From Mesorhizobium sp. YM1C-6-2 (lineage in GTDB: Bacteria; Pseudomonadota; Alphaproteobacteria; Rhizobiales; Rhizobiaceae): a DNA stretch of 64,000 nucleotides. The notes under the pieces were generated by a model. The model made no database searches, was not told the DNA's origin, and saw nothing but the letters and a program-made list of their open reading frames with translations. This document shows, in pieces, positions 51,698-60,209 of this stretch. The DNA lies in NCBI RefSeq assembly GCF_003666685.1, contig NZ_RCIZ01000010.1:62001-126000 (forward strand), written 5' to 3'. Position numbers and translations under genes: made by a program. The stretch's first letter is position 1. Every line of letters starts with the position of its first letter.

Positions 51698-52495
51698 TCA
51701 GGCCTTCGGCAGCGGCGCTTCCTTGACGGTCGAGGAGTCGGCCGGCGCTTCGGTGCCGAACCACTTCTTGTGGATCGCCTGCATGGTGCCGTCCTTCTTC
51801 ATCTCGGTCATTGCGTTGTTGATCTTGTCGAGCAGCGGAGAATCCTTGGTCATCATCAGACCGTATTGCTCGCCGGTCTTGATGCGCTCGACGACGCCCA
51901 GCCCCTTCATCTTGGTGAAGGCGTATTCCATGCCGGGGATGTCGCTGACCACGCCGTCGACGCGGCCGGCGGCGAGGTCGAGCAGCACTTCCTGCTGGGT
52001 GTTGTAGCCCTTGATCTCGCTGAAGCCGTACTTCTCCTGGTTCTCCTTCGACCACTTGTCGCCGGTCGAGCCCGAGAGCACGCCGACGACCTTGCCCTTG
52101 AGGTCGGCGAGACCCTTCACCGCGCCGTCGACCGTGGCGGCGACGCCCATGTCGGAATCGTAGTAGGGTTGCGTGAAGGACTGCGAGCCGAGGCGCTCGG
52201 GCGTGATGGTGATCGATGAGATCGCAGCGTCGATGCGCTTCGAACTGGTGGCCGCGAACAGCGGCTGGAAGTCGTAGCCCTCGATGTTGACGCTCATGCC
52301 GGCGCGCTTGGCGGCTTCGGTGACGATGTCGACCTCAAACCCTTCGAAATTGCCGCTCTCGGCCTTGAACTCGAAGGGCGGGTTGTTCGGATAGGAGCCG
52401 ACGTTGAGCACGTCCTGCGCGACGGCGGCGGCAGGCGCGGCGGCGACGCCGACCGCGGCGGCGAGTATGAGCAGACTGCGACGGGTGAAGTTCAT
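51698..52495 (-). CDS. Amino-acid ABC transporter periplasmic binding protein (SBP_bac_3)
   Basis: 265 aa. Signal sequence with a twin-Arg-like start (MNFTRRSLLILAAAVGVAAAP) ending AVAQ before DVLNVGSYPNNPPFEF. Family text: FEGFEVDIVTEAAKRAG, IDAAISSITITPERLGSQSFT (ligand Arg and Thr), LKGKVVGVLSGSTGDKW, LLDLAAGRVDGVVSDIPG, and the final MQAIHKKWFG. It binds a polar amino acid or similar for the permease at 50837-51511. Confidence 0.93.
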   Translation of the reverse strand: MNFTRRSLLILAAAVGVAAAPAAAVAQDVLNVGSYPNNPPFEFKAESGNFEGFEVDIVTEAAKRAGMSVNIEGYDFQPLFAATSSKRIDAAISSITITPERLGSQSFTQPYYDSDMGVAATVDGAVKGLADLKGKVVGVLSGSTGDKWSKENQEKYGFSEIKGYNTQQEVLLDLAAGRVDGVVSDIPGMEYAFTKMKGLGVVERIKTGEQYGLMMTKDSPLLDKINNAMTEMKKDGTMQAIHKKWFGTEAPADSSTVKEAPLPKA

Positions 52496-52570
52496 CTTGT
52501 CTTTCCCTCTGGTTGGTCCGGACGAGTCCTCCCCTTCCGGTTCTGTGGACGCCGCGCTTGCGGGCAGGCG

Positions 52571-53776
52571 TCAATTCTTCATGGCGAGCATGCGCTCGAG
52601 CGCGGTCTCGATCTGGCCGGCGTCGCGATAGACGCACATCCGCACGAACGCGGCTGATGCGTCGCCGAACAGATAGCCCGGCGCCAGTCCTACATGCGCC
52701 TTTTCCAGTATGTCTGCGCAGAGCTTGCGAGAGTCGCTTTCGCCTTGCATGGCGAAGAATGCGTACATGCCGCCCTTCGGCTTGGTGGGCAGGATGATGC
52801 CGGGGATTTTCGCCAGCCGGTCATAGGCGAGGTCGAGACCGGTCCTGATGCGCTGGCGGATTTCCTCGACCAGCGGCTCGCCCTGGCGGAGCGCCGCGAC
52901 CGCGCCGGCCTGGAGCGGGCCGGCGGTGCCGCTGTTGATGTACTGGGTCATCGCGCCGAGCTGGTCGGCGACGCCGGACGGATGCGTCAGCCAGCCGACG
53001 CGCCAGCCGGTCATCGCCCAGGCCTTGGAGAAGCTGTTGACCGACAGGACGCGGTCGCCATCGTCGGCGATCTGCAGGATGGAAGGTGCGCACTGGCCAT
53101 CGAAATAGAGGCGGTTGTAGACCTCGTCGGAGATGATCCAGACGCCGGTGCGGCGGCTGAAGTCGAGCAGCGCCTCCATCTCGGCGCGGGTCGCGGTCCA
53201 ACCGGTCGGGTTCGACGGCGTGGAGAGGAAGATGGCGCGGGTACGCGCGTCGCAGCTCGCGAACAGCCGGTCGAGGTCAAGCTTCCAGTCGCCGTCGAAA
53301 TCGAGCGCGAAGGGACGCGGCTCGCCGCCGATCAGGTGGATGGCGTTGTGGATGTTTGGCCATTGCGGCGCGATGTAGACGACGTTGGTGCCGACATCGA
53401 CGAGGAGCTCCAGCGCCATGTAGAGCGCCTGCATGCCGCTCGGGGCGACGGTGGTCCGGGTCACGGGGATAGGCTGGCCGTGCAGCCGGCTCTGGTACTC
53501 GGACAGCGCCTCGTTGAGCGGGCCGTAGCCGCGCATGTTGGGGATGTAGAAGGTGAGGCCTTCGTCGAAGGCGGCCTTCGCCGCGTCGCGGATGAAGGCC
53601 GGCGTCACCATGTCGCCTTCACCGTACCACAGCGCGATGACGTCGCCGAGTTCCTGCGCCCGCACGGCGAGGTTGGCGATGTTTTCGGTGTGGAGGTCGC
53701 GGATCTGCGCGCGGATGCCGTCGAAGGCATAGCGGGCCTTTGCCGCGGAGGACGACTGGGGTGGCAGGAAGGACAA
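52571..53776 (-). CDS. Class I/II pyridoxal-phosphate aminotransferase
   Basis: 401 aa from a TTG at 53776, the only start available before an in-frame TAG upstream, with AAAGGG as a weak SD. Fold-type I marks: YIPNMRGYGPLNEALSEY, VAPSGMQALYMAL, STPSNPTGWTATR, IISDEVYNRL, and K251 in VNSFSKAWAMTGWRVGW as the PLP lysine. It probably removes the amino group of the imported amino acid. First gene of the operon leading to the binding protein, permease and class V enzyme. A repeat element lies only 32 bp upstream, so expression signals are crowded. Confidence 0.9.
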   Translation of the reverse strand: MSFLPPQSSSAAKARYAFDGIRAQIRDLHTENIANLAVRAQELGDVIALWYGEGDMVTPAFIRDAAKAAFDEGLTFYIPNMRGYGPLNEALSEYQSRLHGQPIPVTRTTVAPSGMQALYMALELLVDVGTNVVYIAPQWPNIHNAIHLIGGEPRPFALDFDGDWKLDLDRLFASCDARTRAIFLSTPSNPTGWTATRAEMEALLDFSRRTGVWIISDEVYNRLYFDGQCAPSILQIADDGDRVLSVNSFSKAWAMTGWRVGWLTHPSGVADQLGAMTQYINSGTAGPLQAGAVAALRQGEPLVEEIRQRIRTGLDLAYDRLAKIPGIILPTKPKGGMYAFFAMQGESDSRKLCADILEKAHVGLAPGYLFGDASAAFVRMCVYRDAGQIETALERMLAMKN

Positions 53777-53808
53777 GTGACCGGACCCTTTGCGCGACTA
53801 AGGTTTCC

Positions 53809-53855
53809 ACGCAATTCCGGACGCAAAACCGCGGTGCACTTTTGCTGGAATTGCT
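53809..53855 (-). repeat. Dispersed ~50-bp palindromic repeat, copy 2 (inverted)
   Basis: Reverse-oriented copy of the element at 40030-40079 with a slightly changed centre (ACGCAATTCC at 53809 to GGAATTGCT at 53855). It lies in the 198-bp gap between the aminotransferase and the HpcH/HpaI gene. A 14-bp AT palindrome, TTTTAAGCTTAAAA, also occurs at 53959-53972 next to the HpcH stop. Confidence 0.78.
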
Positions 53856-53974
53856 TCAGGCTTACGCGGACCGCCCCAAGCTCCACTCCCGGGCCACTGT
53901 CCCACGCGATTTCTGGCCAAAGATGCTATCCGAACCCGAGCGCTTTTCAAGGCAAAAGTTTTAAGCTTAAAAAA

Positions 53975-54766
53975 TTAGCCCTTCGCGCTCCGCTTTCGTT
54001 TCGCGGGCTTGAAACCGGTCTTGGCCTCGGCGAGGCCGGCGGCGGTGGCGGCGCCGAGGAACATGGTGTCGCTGGCGAGGATGAAGAAACTCGCGCCCTT
54101 CTCCGCCCATCGGGCGACGTCCTCCGGACGGCCGCAGAAGATGCCGGCGGCCTTGCCGTGCTTCAGCGTCGCGGCGATGATCTTCTCTATGGCTTTCGCG
54201 AGCTTCTGCGCGCCCTCGGGCCGCCAGGCGTCGAGCGAGACGGAAAGGTCGCCCGGCCCGATGAAGACGACGTCGACGCCCTCCACGGCTGCGATCTTGT
54301 CGACATTGGCAAGGCCTTCGGCGGTTTCGACCTGCACGGCCACCACGATTGAGGCGTTGGCGTCGGCTAGGTAGTCGAAGATGCCGTAGCCGTAATTGGT
54401 GGCGCGGCTCGGGCCGACGCCGCGCTCGCCCTGAGGCGGATAACGCGAGGCTTTCACGATCGCCGCGGCCTGCGCGGCGGTGGAGACGCGCGGCGCCAGG
54501 ATACCGCGCGCGCCGCCGTCGAGCGCGGCGGCGATCTCCTCCGGCGCGTGGCCGGGCACGCGAACCATGGCCGGGATGCGGTGGATGTCGGAGGCGCGGA
54601 CGAGGTTCTCGATCTGGTCGCGGGCGATCTGGCTGTGCTCCCAGTCGATGCAGATGAAGTCGGGCTTCGCCAGCGCCGTTACCTCGACCGCTACCGGGTG
54701 CGGGATCTCGGCGAAGACGCCGACGAGCGGCGCGTTGCCGATGGTCCTGTCGCGGAATTCCTTCAT
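53975..54766 (-). CDS. HpcH/HpaI-family class II aldolase
   Basis: 263 aa from the ATG at 54766 (GGGAGG upstream). Family text: GVFAEIPHPVAVEVTALA, DFICIDWEHSQ (catalytic-region His), MVRVPGHAPEEIAAALDGGARGILAPRVST, AVQVETAEGLANVDKIAAV (Glu metal ligand), DVVFIGPGDLSVSLDAW (Asp ligand). These metal-dependent aldolases split 2-keto-3-deoxy sugar acids or related 2-keto acids into pyruvate and an aldehyde. It could supply the terminal cleavage for the rhamnonate route in this window, but it is 30 kb away and bracketed by repeats, so that link is only a guess. Confidence 0.9.
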   Translation of the reverse strand: MKEFRDRTIGNAPLVGVFAEIPHPVAVEVTALAKPDFICIDWEHSQIARDQIENLVRASDIHRIPAMVRVPGHAPEEIAAALDGGARGILAPRVSTAAQAAAIVKASRYPPQGERGVGPSRATNYGYGIFDYLADANASIVVAVQVETAEGLANVDKIAAVEGVDVVFIGPGDLSVSLDAWRPEGAQKLAKAIEKIIAATLKHGKAAGIFCGRPEDVARWAEKGASFFILASDTMFLGAATAAGLAEAKTGFKPAKRKRSAKG

Positions 54767-54861
54767 ACCGACCTCCCTGTGGATGCCAAGGCATAGCGGC
54801 AAACGCGACTGCTGCGAAGCGCTATTTCAGGCTTGAAATATTTTCACCCGGCCGTAGCGTC

Positions 54862-54911
54862 AGAGCAATTCCAGCAAAAGTGCGCAGCGGTTTTGCGCCC
54901 GGAATTGCGTA
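54862..54911 (+). repeat. Dispersed ~50-bp palindromic repeat, copy 3
   Basis: Differs from 40030-40079 at a single position over 50 bp (GCGCCCGG for GCGTCCGG). With the inverted copy at 53809-53855 it brackets the HpcH/HpaI gene. It ends 35 bp before the monooxygenase start at 54946. Confidence 0.8.
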
Positions 54912-54945
54912 CAGCAAAGAAGAACGCAGGTCGGGAGGACCGCGC

Positions 54946-56037
54946 ATGATCAAGCAACATCCCCTGAAGGGGTCGAACCGGCTGAAGCTCGGCGTCTTCT
55001 CGGCCAACGCCGATGGCGGGCTCGCCATCACCGACGTGCCGGAACGCTGGCAGGCCGGCTGGGACGACAATCTCAGCGCAGCGCAGATCGCCGACCGCGC
55101 CGGGCTGGAGTTCTTCCTGCCGATCGCCCGCTGGAAAGGGTTTGGCGGCAAGAACCGCGTGCGCGAGCATTCCTTCGAGACATTCACCTGGGCCGCTGGC
55201 CTGGCGGCGGCGACCGAGCGCATCGGCCTGTTCATGACGGTGCACGTGCCGCTGGTGCATCCGCTCTATGCGGCGAAGGCGCTGGCGACCGTCGACCACA
55301 TCAGCCATGGCCGCGCAGGCCTCAACATCGTCTGCGGCTGGAACCCGAAGGAGTTCGGCATGTTCGGCACGCCGCTGGTCGAGAAGGGCTACGACCAGGC
55401 CACCGAATGGATCGACATCGTCGAAAGGCTCTATGCGTCCGACGAGCCGATCGACTTCGATGGCGAGTATTATCACCTGAAGGAGGCGGTCAGCCGCCCG
55501 GCGAGCCTGCAGGCGCCGCGCCCGGTGACGATGAACGCTGCCTTCGGCGGGCCGGGCCGCGATTTCGCCGCCGCGCATTGCGACTATCTGTTCACCACCT
55601 TCTCGGAAATCGCGGAAGCCGGAAAGCACGTCGCCGACATCGCCGGGCGCGCGCAAAAGATCGGCCGCACGGTCGGCTGCTACACCGTTGCGCATGTCGT
55701 CTGCCGCGAGACGGATGCGGAGGCCGAGGCCTATTACACGCGCTATGCCGTGACCATGGCCGACCACGCGGCGGTCGACCAGCACATGGCAGGCAAGAAG
55801 GAGTTCTCGCAGTCGCACGACGCGCATGCCTATGACCGCTACCGCCAGCGCTTCGCCGGCGGGGCGGGCTCCTATCCGCTGGTCGGATCACCGGAAAAGA
55901 TCGCCGAAGAGATGATCGCGATCTCCGCGCAGGGCTACGAGGGGATCGCGCTCTCCTTCGTCAACTACACGCAGGAACTGCCCTTCTTCAGCGACCGCGT
56001 GCTGCCGCTGCTGAGGCAAGCGGGGTTGAGGGAGTAG
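54946..56037 (+). CDS. Luciferase-like (LLM class) flavin-dependent monooxygenase 1
   Basis: 363 aa from the ATG at 54946 (GGGAGGA). Bacterial-luciferase fold: LKLGVFSANADGGLAITDVPERW, LEFFLPIARWKGFGG, HISHGRAGLNIVCGWNPKEF, and a C-terminal VGSPEKIAEEMIAI. The group includes RutA and sulfone/sulfonate monooxygenases, which use reduced flavin and O2 to open rings or split C-S or C-N bonds. It shares the PERW and LPIARW signatures with the paralogue at 57162, which is paired with a flavin reductase. A MarR-cupin pair lies between them on the other strand. Confidence 0.9.
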   Translation: MIKQHPLKGSNRLKLGVFSANADGGLAITDVPERWQAGWDDNLSAAQIADRAGLEFFLPIARWKGFGGKNRVREHSFETFTWAAGLAAATERIGLFMTVHVPLVHPLYAAKALATVDHISHGRAGLNIVCGWNPKEFGMFGTPLVEKGYDQATEWIDIVERLYASDEPIDFDGEYYHLKEAVSRPASLQAPRPVTMNAAFGGPGRDFAAAHCDYLFTTFSEIAEAGKHVADIAGRAQKIGRTVGCYTVAHVVCRETDAEAEAYYTRYAVTMADHAAVDQHMAGKKEFSQSHDAHAYDRYRQRFAGGAGSYPLVGSPEKIAEEMIAISAQGYEGIALSFVNYTQELPFFSDRVLPLLRQAGLRE

Positions 56038-56038
56038 G

Positions 56039-56440
56039 CTACTTCGCCGGGCTTGCCAGTGGCTTCGTCTTGTCGACCACGAACACGCTGACGGCCTTCG
56101 CCGGCACGCTGCCGACGCTCTTCACGTCGTGCGCCGCTCCGGGTGGGATGACGAAGGAGTCGCCCGCTTTCAGCCTGCGGTCGGGCTGGCCCTCGACGAT
56201 CATCAGCACCTCGCCGTCGAGCACATAGCCGGTCTCGATGCCCGGATGCGTGTGCATGCCCGAGGCATGGCCGGGCGCGACTTCGGCGAGCCCCGTCACG
56301 GTCTTGTAGCCCTCGGGAAAGTCGATCGCCTGGAGCGGCGTCCGCTTGATGCCCGAAGGCGCCTGTTCGGCCATCGTGGGAGAAGCCAGCGCCGCCAGCG
56401 ACAGGATGGCGGCGATCCGCATTGCGCCAAGATTTCGCAT
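56039..56440 (-). CDS. Secreted cupin-domain protein
   Basis: 133 aa from the ATG at 56440 (AAGGAGG). N-terminal signal peptide (MRIAAILSLAALASPTMAE). The cupin core has the metal motif GHASGMHTHPGIETGYVLDGE and later IPPGAAHDVKSVG. Small periplasmic cupins like this may be enzymes or binding proteins; no function can be named. It starts 2 bp after the MarR gene ends and is translated from the same message. Confidence 0.88.
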   Translation of the reverse strand: MRNLGAMRIAAILSLAALASPTMAEQAPSGIKRTPLQAIDFPEGYKTVTGLAEVAPGHASGMHTHPGIETGYVLDGEVLMIVEGQPDRRLKAGDSFVIPPGAAHDVKSVGSVPAKAVSVFVVDKTKPLASPAK

Positions 56441-56442
56441 GT

Positions 56443-57042
56443 TTACGTCCTCCTTCGCGATGTCCCTTTTTCTGCTCCGGCAGGCGGTTGCGAGCCGGGC
56501 CTGTGCCGGTGCGTTGCCGCTTCACGCGCGGCCTGCTCGTAGATACCGGTCATCAGGTCGAGCGCATGCGCGGCGTCCGGCAGCCGCTTCGCCAGTTCGG
56601 GCAGCCGCGCGATCGACTGGACGAGAAGCTCCGCGCGCACGTCGGCGAAGCGGTCGCAGACGTCGCGGCCGACTTCGGTGGCCTCGTAGGTGACGCCGGA
56701 TCGTCCGCTGCCGCTCTTCGCCACCAGTCCGCCCTTGATCAGCTTGCGCAGGCTGTACTGGATGTTGGGCACGTCCTGGCGGTTCGCCATATGCGCGAGG
56801 TCGCGCACGCTCTTCGGTCGGTCGTTGGCGCGGATCATGTGAAGCAGTGCGTTTTCCGGCCCGCTGGCGGAGAACTCGGCGACCGAGGCGAGGCACTCGG
56901 CCTGCCAGTGCCCGAATGCCTCGAAGCATCGGATCAGCGCGTATTCGATGCCGGCGACGTTCATCTCCTCAGGCGTCCGGGCCAGATGCCACGATCGATC
57001 GAGCGACTTCGGTGCGTCGGGCTGCTGCCTGCGGTTCGACAT
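56443..57042 (-). CDS. MarR-type winged-helix regulator
   Basis: 199 aa from the ATG at 57042 (GGAGGAG). Helices plus winged helix: ENALLHMIRANDRPKSVRDLAHMANR, DVPNIQYSLRKLIKGGLVAKSGSGRSGVTYEATEVG, then a long C-terminal dimerisation helix and a basic tail (HRHRPGSQPPAG). The SKxGxGRSGV wing is typical of the predicted MarR subgroup (HTH_27). It is divergent from the monooxygenase/flavin reductase pair at 57162. The 119-bp gap is AT-rich with a repeated ATCATAAA (57114 and 57126), a possible binding region. Confidence 0.82.
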   Translation of the reverse strand: MSNRRQQPDAPKSLDRSWHLARTPEEMNVAGIEYALIRCFEAFGHWQAECLASVAEFSASGPENALLHMIRANDRPKSVRDLAHMANRQDVPNIQYSLRKLIKGGLVAKSGSGRSGVTYEATEVGRDVCDRFADVRAELLVQSIARLPELAKRLPDAAHALDLMTGIYEQAAREAATHRHRPGSQPPAGAEKGTSRRRT

Positions 57043-57161
57043 GAAACTCCTCCGCGGGCGAAACTGCATCAGGGGACCGCTTGCGTCCACATCGATCTTC
57101 AAATAGACTTTCTATCATAAAATAAATCATAAATCGGGGTGCAACTTTGGAGGAGAATGCG

Positions 57162-58286
57162 ATGGTTTCGCCACGCAACCGCATGTTCAATCGTGACCAG
57201 TTCCTGCTCGGCACGTTCGCGTCCAACTGCTCGGGCGGCATGACCGTCACCAAGCTGCCGGAGCGCTGGAAAAGCTCCTGGGACAACAATCTGAAACTGG
57301 CAAAACTGCTCGATGCCGCCGGCATCGACTTCATGCTGCCGATCGCCCGCTGGATCGGCTATGGCGGCGAGACCAACTTCCACGGCAGCGTGCTTGAGAC
57401 GATCACCTGGGCCGCCGGCCTCCTGGCGCACACCAACGATATCACCGTCTTCGCCACGACGCACACCGCAGCCAATCATCCGGTCGTCGTTGCCAAGCAA
57501 CTCGCCACGATCGACCAGATCAGCGGCGGCCGCATCGGCCTCAACATCGTCGCCGGCTGGAACAAGCCGGAATACCGGGCGCTCGGGCTGACGCTGCCCG
57601 ACGACCACGAGACGCGCTACGGCTATGCGCAGGAATGGTTCGACATCGTCAAGGCGCTGTGGAGCCGCGAGGAGGCCTTCGACTGGGACGGCAAGTTCTT
57701 CCAGCTCAAGAACGTGCTCGGCGACCCCCGCCCTTCAGCGCCGCTGCCGATCCTCAACGCCGCCGGCTCGGCGCAGGGGCGGGAATTCGCGGTGCGCAAC
57801 GCCGACTTCCTGTTCACACCGGCGATCGATCTCTCCCGCTCGGGCGAGGAGATCGCCGCGCTGAAGGCACAGGGCAAGGCGGCAGGCCGCGACATCGACG
57901 TGCTGACCTTCTGCCACGTCGTCTGCCGGCCCACGGAGAAGGAGGCAAAAGACTACCTCCAGCATTTCGGCCAGACCAATGCCGACTGGGAGGCGGTCGA
58001 CAATCTGGTGCGGCTGCAGTTCGCGCACGCCCAGTCCTTTCCGCACGATCTCCTGGCGCTGATCCGCGACCGGATGGCGGCCGGCCATGGCGGCTTCCCG
58101 CTCACCGGCACGCCGGAGCAGGTGGCCGACGGCATCGCCTCGCTGCATGCGGCGGGCTTCCGCGGCACGACGCTTTCCTTCGTCGACTATGTCGAGGAGT
58201 TCCCCTACTTCCGGGACAACGTGCTGCCGCTGCTCGAGGAACGCGGCATCCGCATCCCTCAGCCGGCCTCGGCGGTTGCGGCATAG
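57162..58286 (+). CDS. Luciferase-like (LLM class) flavin-dependent monooxygenase 2
   Basis: 374 aa from the ATG at 57162, SD GGAGGAG. Same fold and motifs as the protein at 54946: LLGTFASNCSGGMTVTKLPERW, IDFMLPIARWIGYGG, QISGGRIGLNIVAGWNKPEY, PILNAAGSAQGREFAVR, TGTPEQVADGIASLH. This RutA/sulfone-monooxygenase-like group needs reduced FMN, supplied by the flavin reductase encoded 9 bp downstream. Probably regulated by the divergent MarR protein. Confidence 0.92.
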   Translation: MVSPRNRMFNRDQFLLGTFASNCSGGMTVTKLPERWKSSWDNNLKLAKLLDAAGIDFMLPIARWIGYGGETNFHGSVLETITWAAGLLAHTNDITVFATTHTAANHPVVVAKQLATIDQISGGRIGLNIVAGWNKPEYRALGLTLPDDHETRYGYAQEWFDIVKALWSREEAFDWDGKFFQLKNVLGDPRPSAPLPILNAAGSAQGREFAVRNADFLFTPAIDLSRSGEEIAALKAQGKAAGRDIDVLTFCHVVCRPTEKEAKDYLQHFGQTNADWEAVDNLVRLQFAHAQSFPHDLLALIRDRMAAGHGGFPLTGTPEQVADGIASLHAAGFRGTTLSFVDYVEEFPYFRDNVLPLLEERGIRIPQPASAVAA

Positions 58287-58295
58287 GCGGCGGCT

Positions 58296-58811
58296 ATGAC
58301 CGACGCTTCGCAGGGACCGACAGTCGACGTCGCCGACTTCCGTGCGGCGATGCGCATGATCGTCGGTAATGTCAGCGTAATCACCGCGGGCGTCGGCGAC
58401 GACCGCACGGGCCTGGTGGTGATCTCGCTGGTGTCGCTGTCGGCCAGCCCGCCCAAGGTGATCGCCTGCGTGAACCGCTCGTCCTCCACCTGGCCGGTGA
58501 TCGAGAAGTACCGCCATTTCGGCGTCAGCTCGCTCGCCGCCGACCATCAGGCGGTGGCCGAGCGCTTTTCCGGCTTCGGCGGCGTCAAGGGCGTTGACCG
58601 CTATTCGAATGCCGAATGGTTCACGCTGGAAACCGGCGCATCGCTGCTGAAGGGCGCGACGGCGGTGTTCGACTGCCGGCTGGACGAGATGATCGACCGC
58701 GGCTCGCATTCGATCATCGTGGGCTCGGTCGCGGCGGTGCGCACCAACGATATCGGCGAAGCCATGCTTTACTGGCGCGGGGCCTACCGGCCAATGCGCT
58801 TCGACGCCTGA
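58296..58811 (+). CDS. Flavin reductase domain protein (RutF/HpaC-like)
   Basis: 171 aa. Flavin_Reduct fold: DFRAAMRMIVGNVSVITAGV, LVVISLVSLSASPPKVIACVNRSS, HFGVSSLAADHQAVAERFSG, and a final YWRGAYRPM. It reduces FMN with NAD(P)H and hands it to the monooxygenase encoded 9 bp upstream, forming a two-component oxygenase. It ends at a shared terminator. Confidence 0.92.
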   Translation: MTDASQGPTVDVADFRAAMRMIVGNVSVITAGVGDDRTGLVVISLVSLSASPPKVIACVNRSSSTWPVIEKYRHFGVSSLAADHQAVAERFSGFGGVKGVDRYSNAEWFTLETGASLLKGATAVFDCRLDEMIDRGSHSIIVGSVAAVRTNDIGEAMLYWRGAYRPMRFDA

Positions 58812-58850
58812 AAAAAAGCCGGCCGTCTCGCGACGACCGGCTTCTTTTTC
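58811..58850. terminator. Bidirectional intrinsic terminator
   Basis: AAAAAAAGCCGG...CCGGCTTCTTTTT: an 11-12-bp stem with one mismatch, A-tract on one side and T-tract on the other. It lies between the convergent flavin reductase (+) and binding-protein (-) genes and can stop both. Confidence 0.9.
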
Positions 58851-58866
58851 GGCAGATTCGGCGATC

Positions 58867-60138
58867 TTACTTCGTCAGTTCGGCCTTCACCTTGTCGACC
58901 TCCGCCGCGCTCATCTCGCCGATCGTCGTCACCGCGCCATCCTTGATTTGCCAGAGGCGGAACGGGCCGGTGATGTCGCCATACTGGTCGAAGCTGACTG
59001 GGCCGATGACGCCTTCATACTTGATCGGCTTGCCTTCCTTGATCAGGCCGAGCGCCTTGGCGAACTCGTCCTTGCCCGCATGGATCGGCTCGCCGTCGGC
59101 GGCGACGACTTGCGGTATCGCAGCCTTGATGGCTGCTGCGTCGCCGCTGCCGGCCTTGGCGATGGCGAGCGCCACGATCGCGCCCGCGTCGTAGGAACGG
59201 TCAGCCGCCGGCGCGTCCGGCTTGATGCCGTCGGAGAAGGCCTCGTAATTGCCGTAGAAATACTCGGTCGAGGCGGTCTTCGAGGTGCCCGACGAGGTGC
59301 CGTAGGCCTCGTTGAGATATTGCGCGCCGACGGCGTCGATGAACTCCTGCGCGTTCATGCCATCATTGAGCAGGAACTTCGCTGCCCCGCCGCCGGAAAT
59401 CCAGGCGCGGGCGATGGTGGCGCCGTCGACCGGATAGCTGACGAGATAGAGCCCTTCCGGTTCGCCGGCCATGGCGGCACTTGCCTCCGACGAATAGCTG
59501 GCCTGCTTCTCGTTGTAGGGGGTGGTCGAGGTGATCGTGCCGCCGAGCTTCTCGAAGGCGGCCGAGAACTCCTTCACCATGTTCACGCCGAAATCGTTGT
59601 TGACGTGGATGATGGCGAGCTTCTTCAGGCCCTGGTCGATGGCGTATTTCGCCGCCGCCGTGCCCTGCAGCGCGTCCGACGTGATGGTGCGGAAGAAGAC
59701 GCCGTTGGTCTTGCCGTCGCGGGCGAGCGCGGTGAGCGTCGGCGAGGACGAGGCGGGCGACACCTGCACCACGCCGGCCGGCGCCGTCACCGAGGTCAGG
59801 ATCGGGATCGAGATCGGCGAGATGATGCCGCCGATGATGACCGGCACCTTCTTGATGTTGACGAGCTGCGTCGCCTGGTCGACGGCGACCGTGCCCTGGC
59901 TCTGGCTGTCGCGCGTGTCGGTCGAAATCTTGCAACCGTCGGCGCCGGAGGCTTCGTTGAAGTCGCGGAACGCCATCTCGACGGATTTCGCGCCGGCCTG
60001 GCCATAGGCGCCGGCCGGGCCGGTCAGTTCCATCACCACGCCGACGGTGACGTTGCAGTCCTGCGCGGCGGCGGGCAGCGCGAAGGCGGCGGTCGCTGCG
60101 AGAAGCGTTGATGCGAGCAGAAGTCTTTTCATGTCCAT
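58867..60138 (-). CDS. Branched-chain amino-acid-type ABC transporter binding protein (LivJ family)
   Basis: 423 aa from the ATG at 60138; a second ATG two codons later (60132) has better spacing to AAGGGGA. Signal peptide KRLLLASTLLAATAAFALPAAAQ, then DCNVTVGVVMELTGPAGAYG, KVPVIIGGIISPISIPI, VVQVSPASSSPTLTA, LAIIHVNNDFGVNMVKEF, the Peripla_BP_6 pattern. Two mature Cys (DC near the start and GC at the DGC segment) may form a disulfide. It probably feeds the ATPases encoded at 62477 and 63274 and may bind an amide, urea or aromatic compound. Confidence 0.92.
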   Translation of the reverse strand: MDMKRLLLASTLLAATAAFALPAAAQDCNVTVGVVMELTGPAGAYGQAGAKSVEMAFRDFNEASGADGCKISTDTRDSQSQGTVAVDQATQLVNIKKVPVIIGGIISPISIPILTSVTAPAGVVQVSPASSSPTLTALARDGKTNGVFFRTITSDALQGTAAAKYAIDQGLKKLAIIHVNNDFGVNMVKEFSAAFEKLGGTITSTTPYNEKQASYSSEASAAMAGEPEGLYLVSYPVDGATIARAWISGGGAAKFLLNDGMNAQEFIDAVGAQYLNEAYGTSSGTSKTASTEYFYGNYEAFSDGIKPDAPAADRSYDAGAIVALAIAKAGSGDAAAIKAAIPQVVAADGEPIHAGKDEFAKALGLIKEGKPIKYEGVIGPVSFDQYGDITGPFRLWQIKDGAVTTIGEMSAAEVDKVKAELTK

Positions 60139-60209
60139 TCCCCTTGTGGTTTCGACGCTCTCCCGGAGCGGCTTAGGTTATGTGTCAGGCTGTGAAGGCT
60201 GGCGGGAAC

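Noticed and set aside
53959-53972. AT-rich palindrome TTTTAAGCTTAAAA as an operator or terminator
   Set aside because: It abuts the 3' end of the HpcH gene and lacks a GC stem; low-complexity AT sequence gives such palindromes easily, so no function is claimed.
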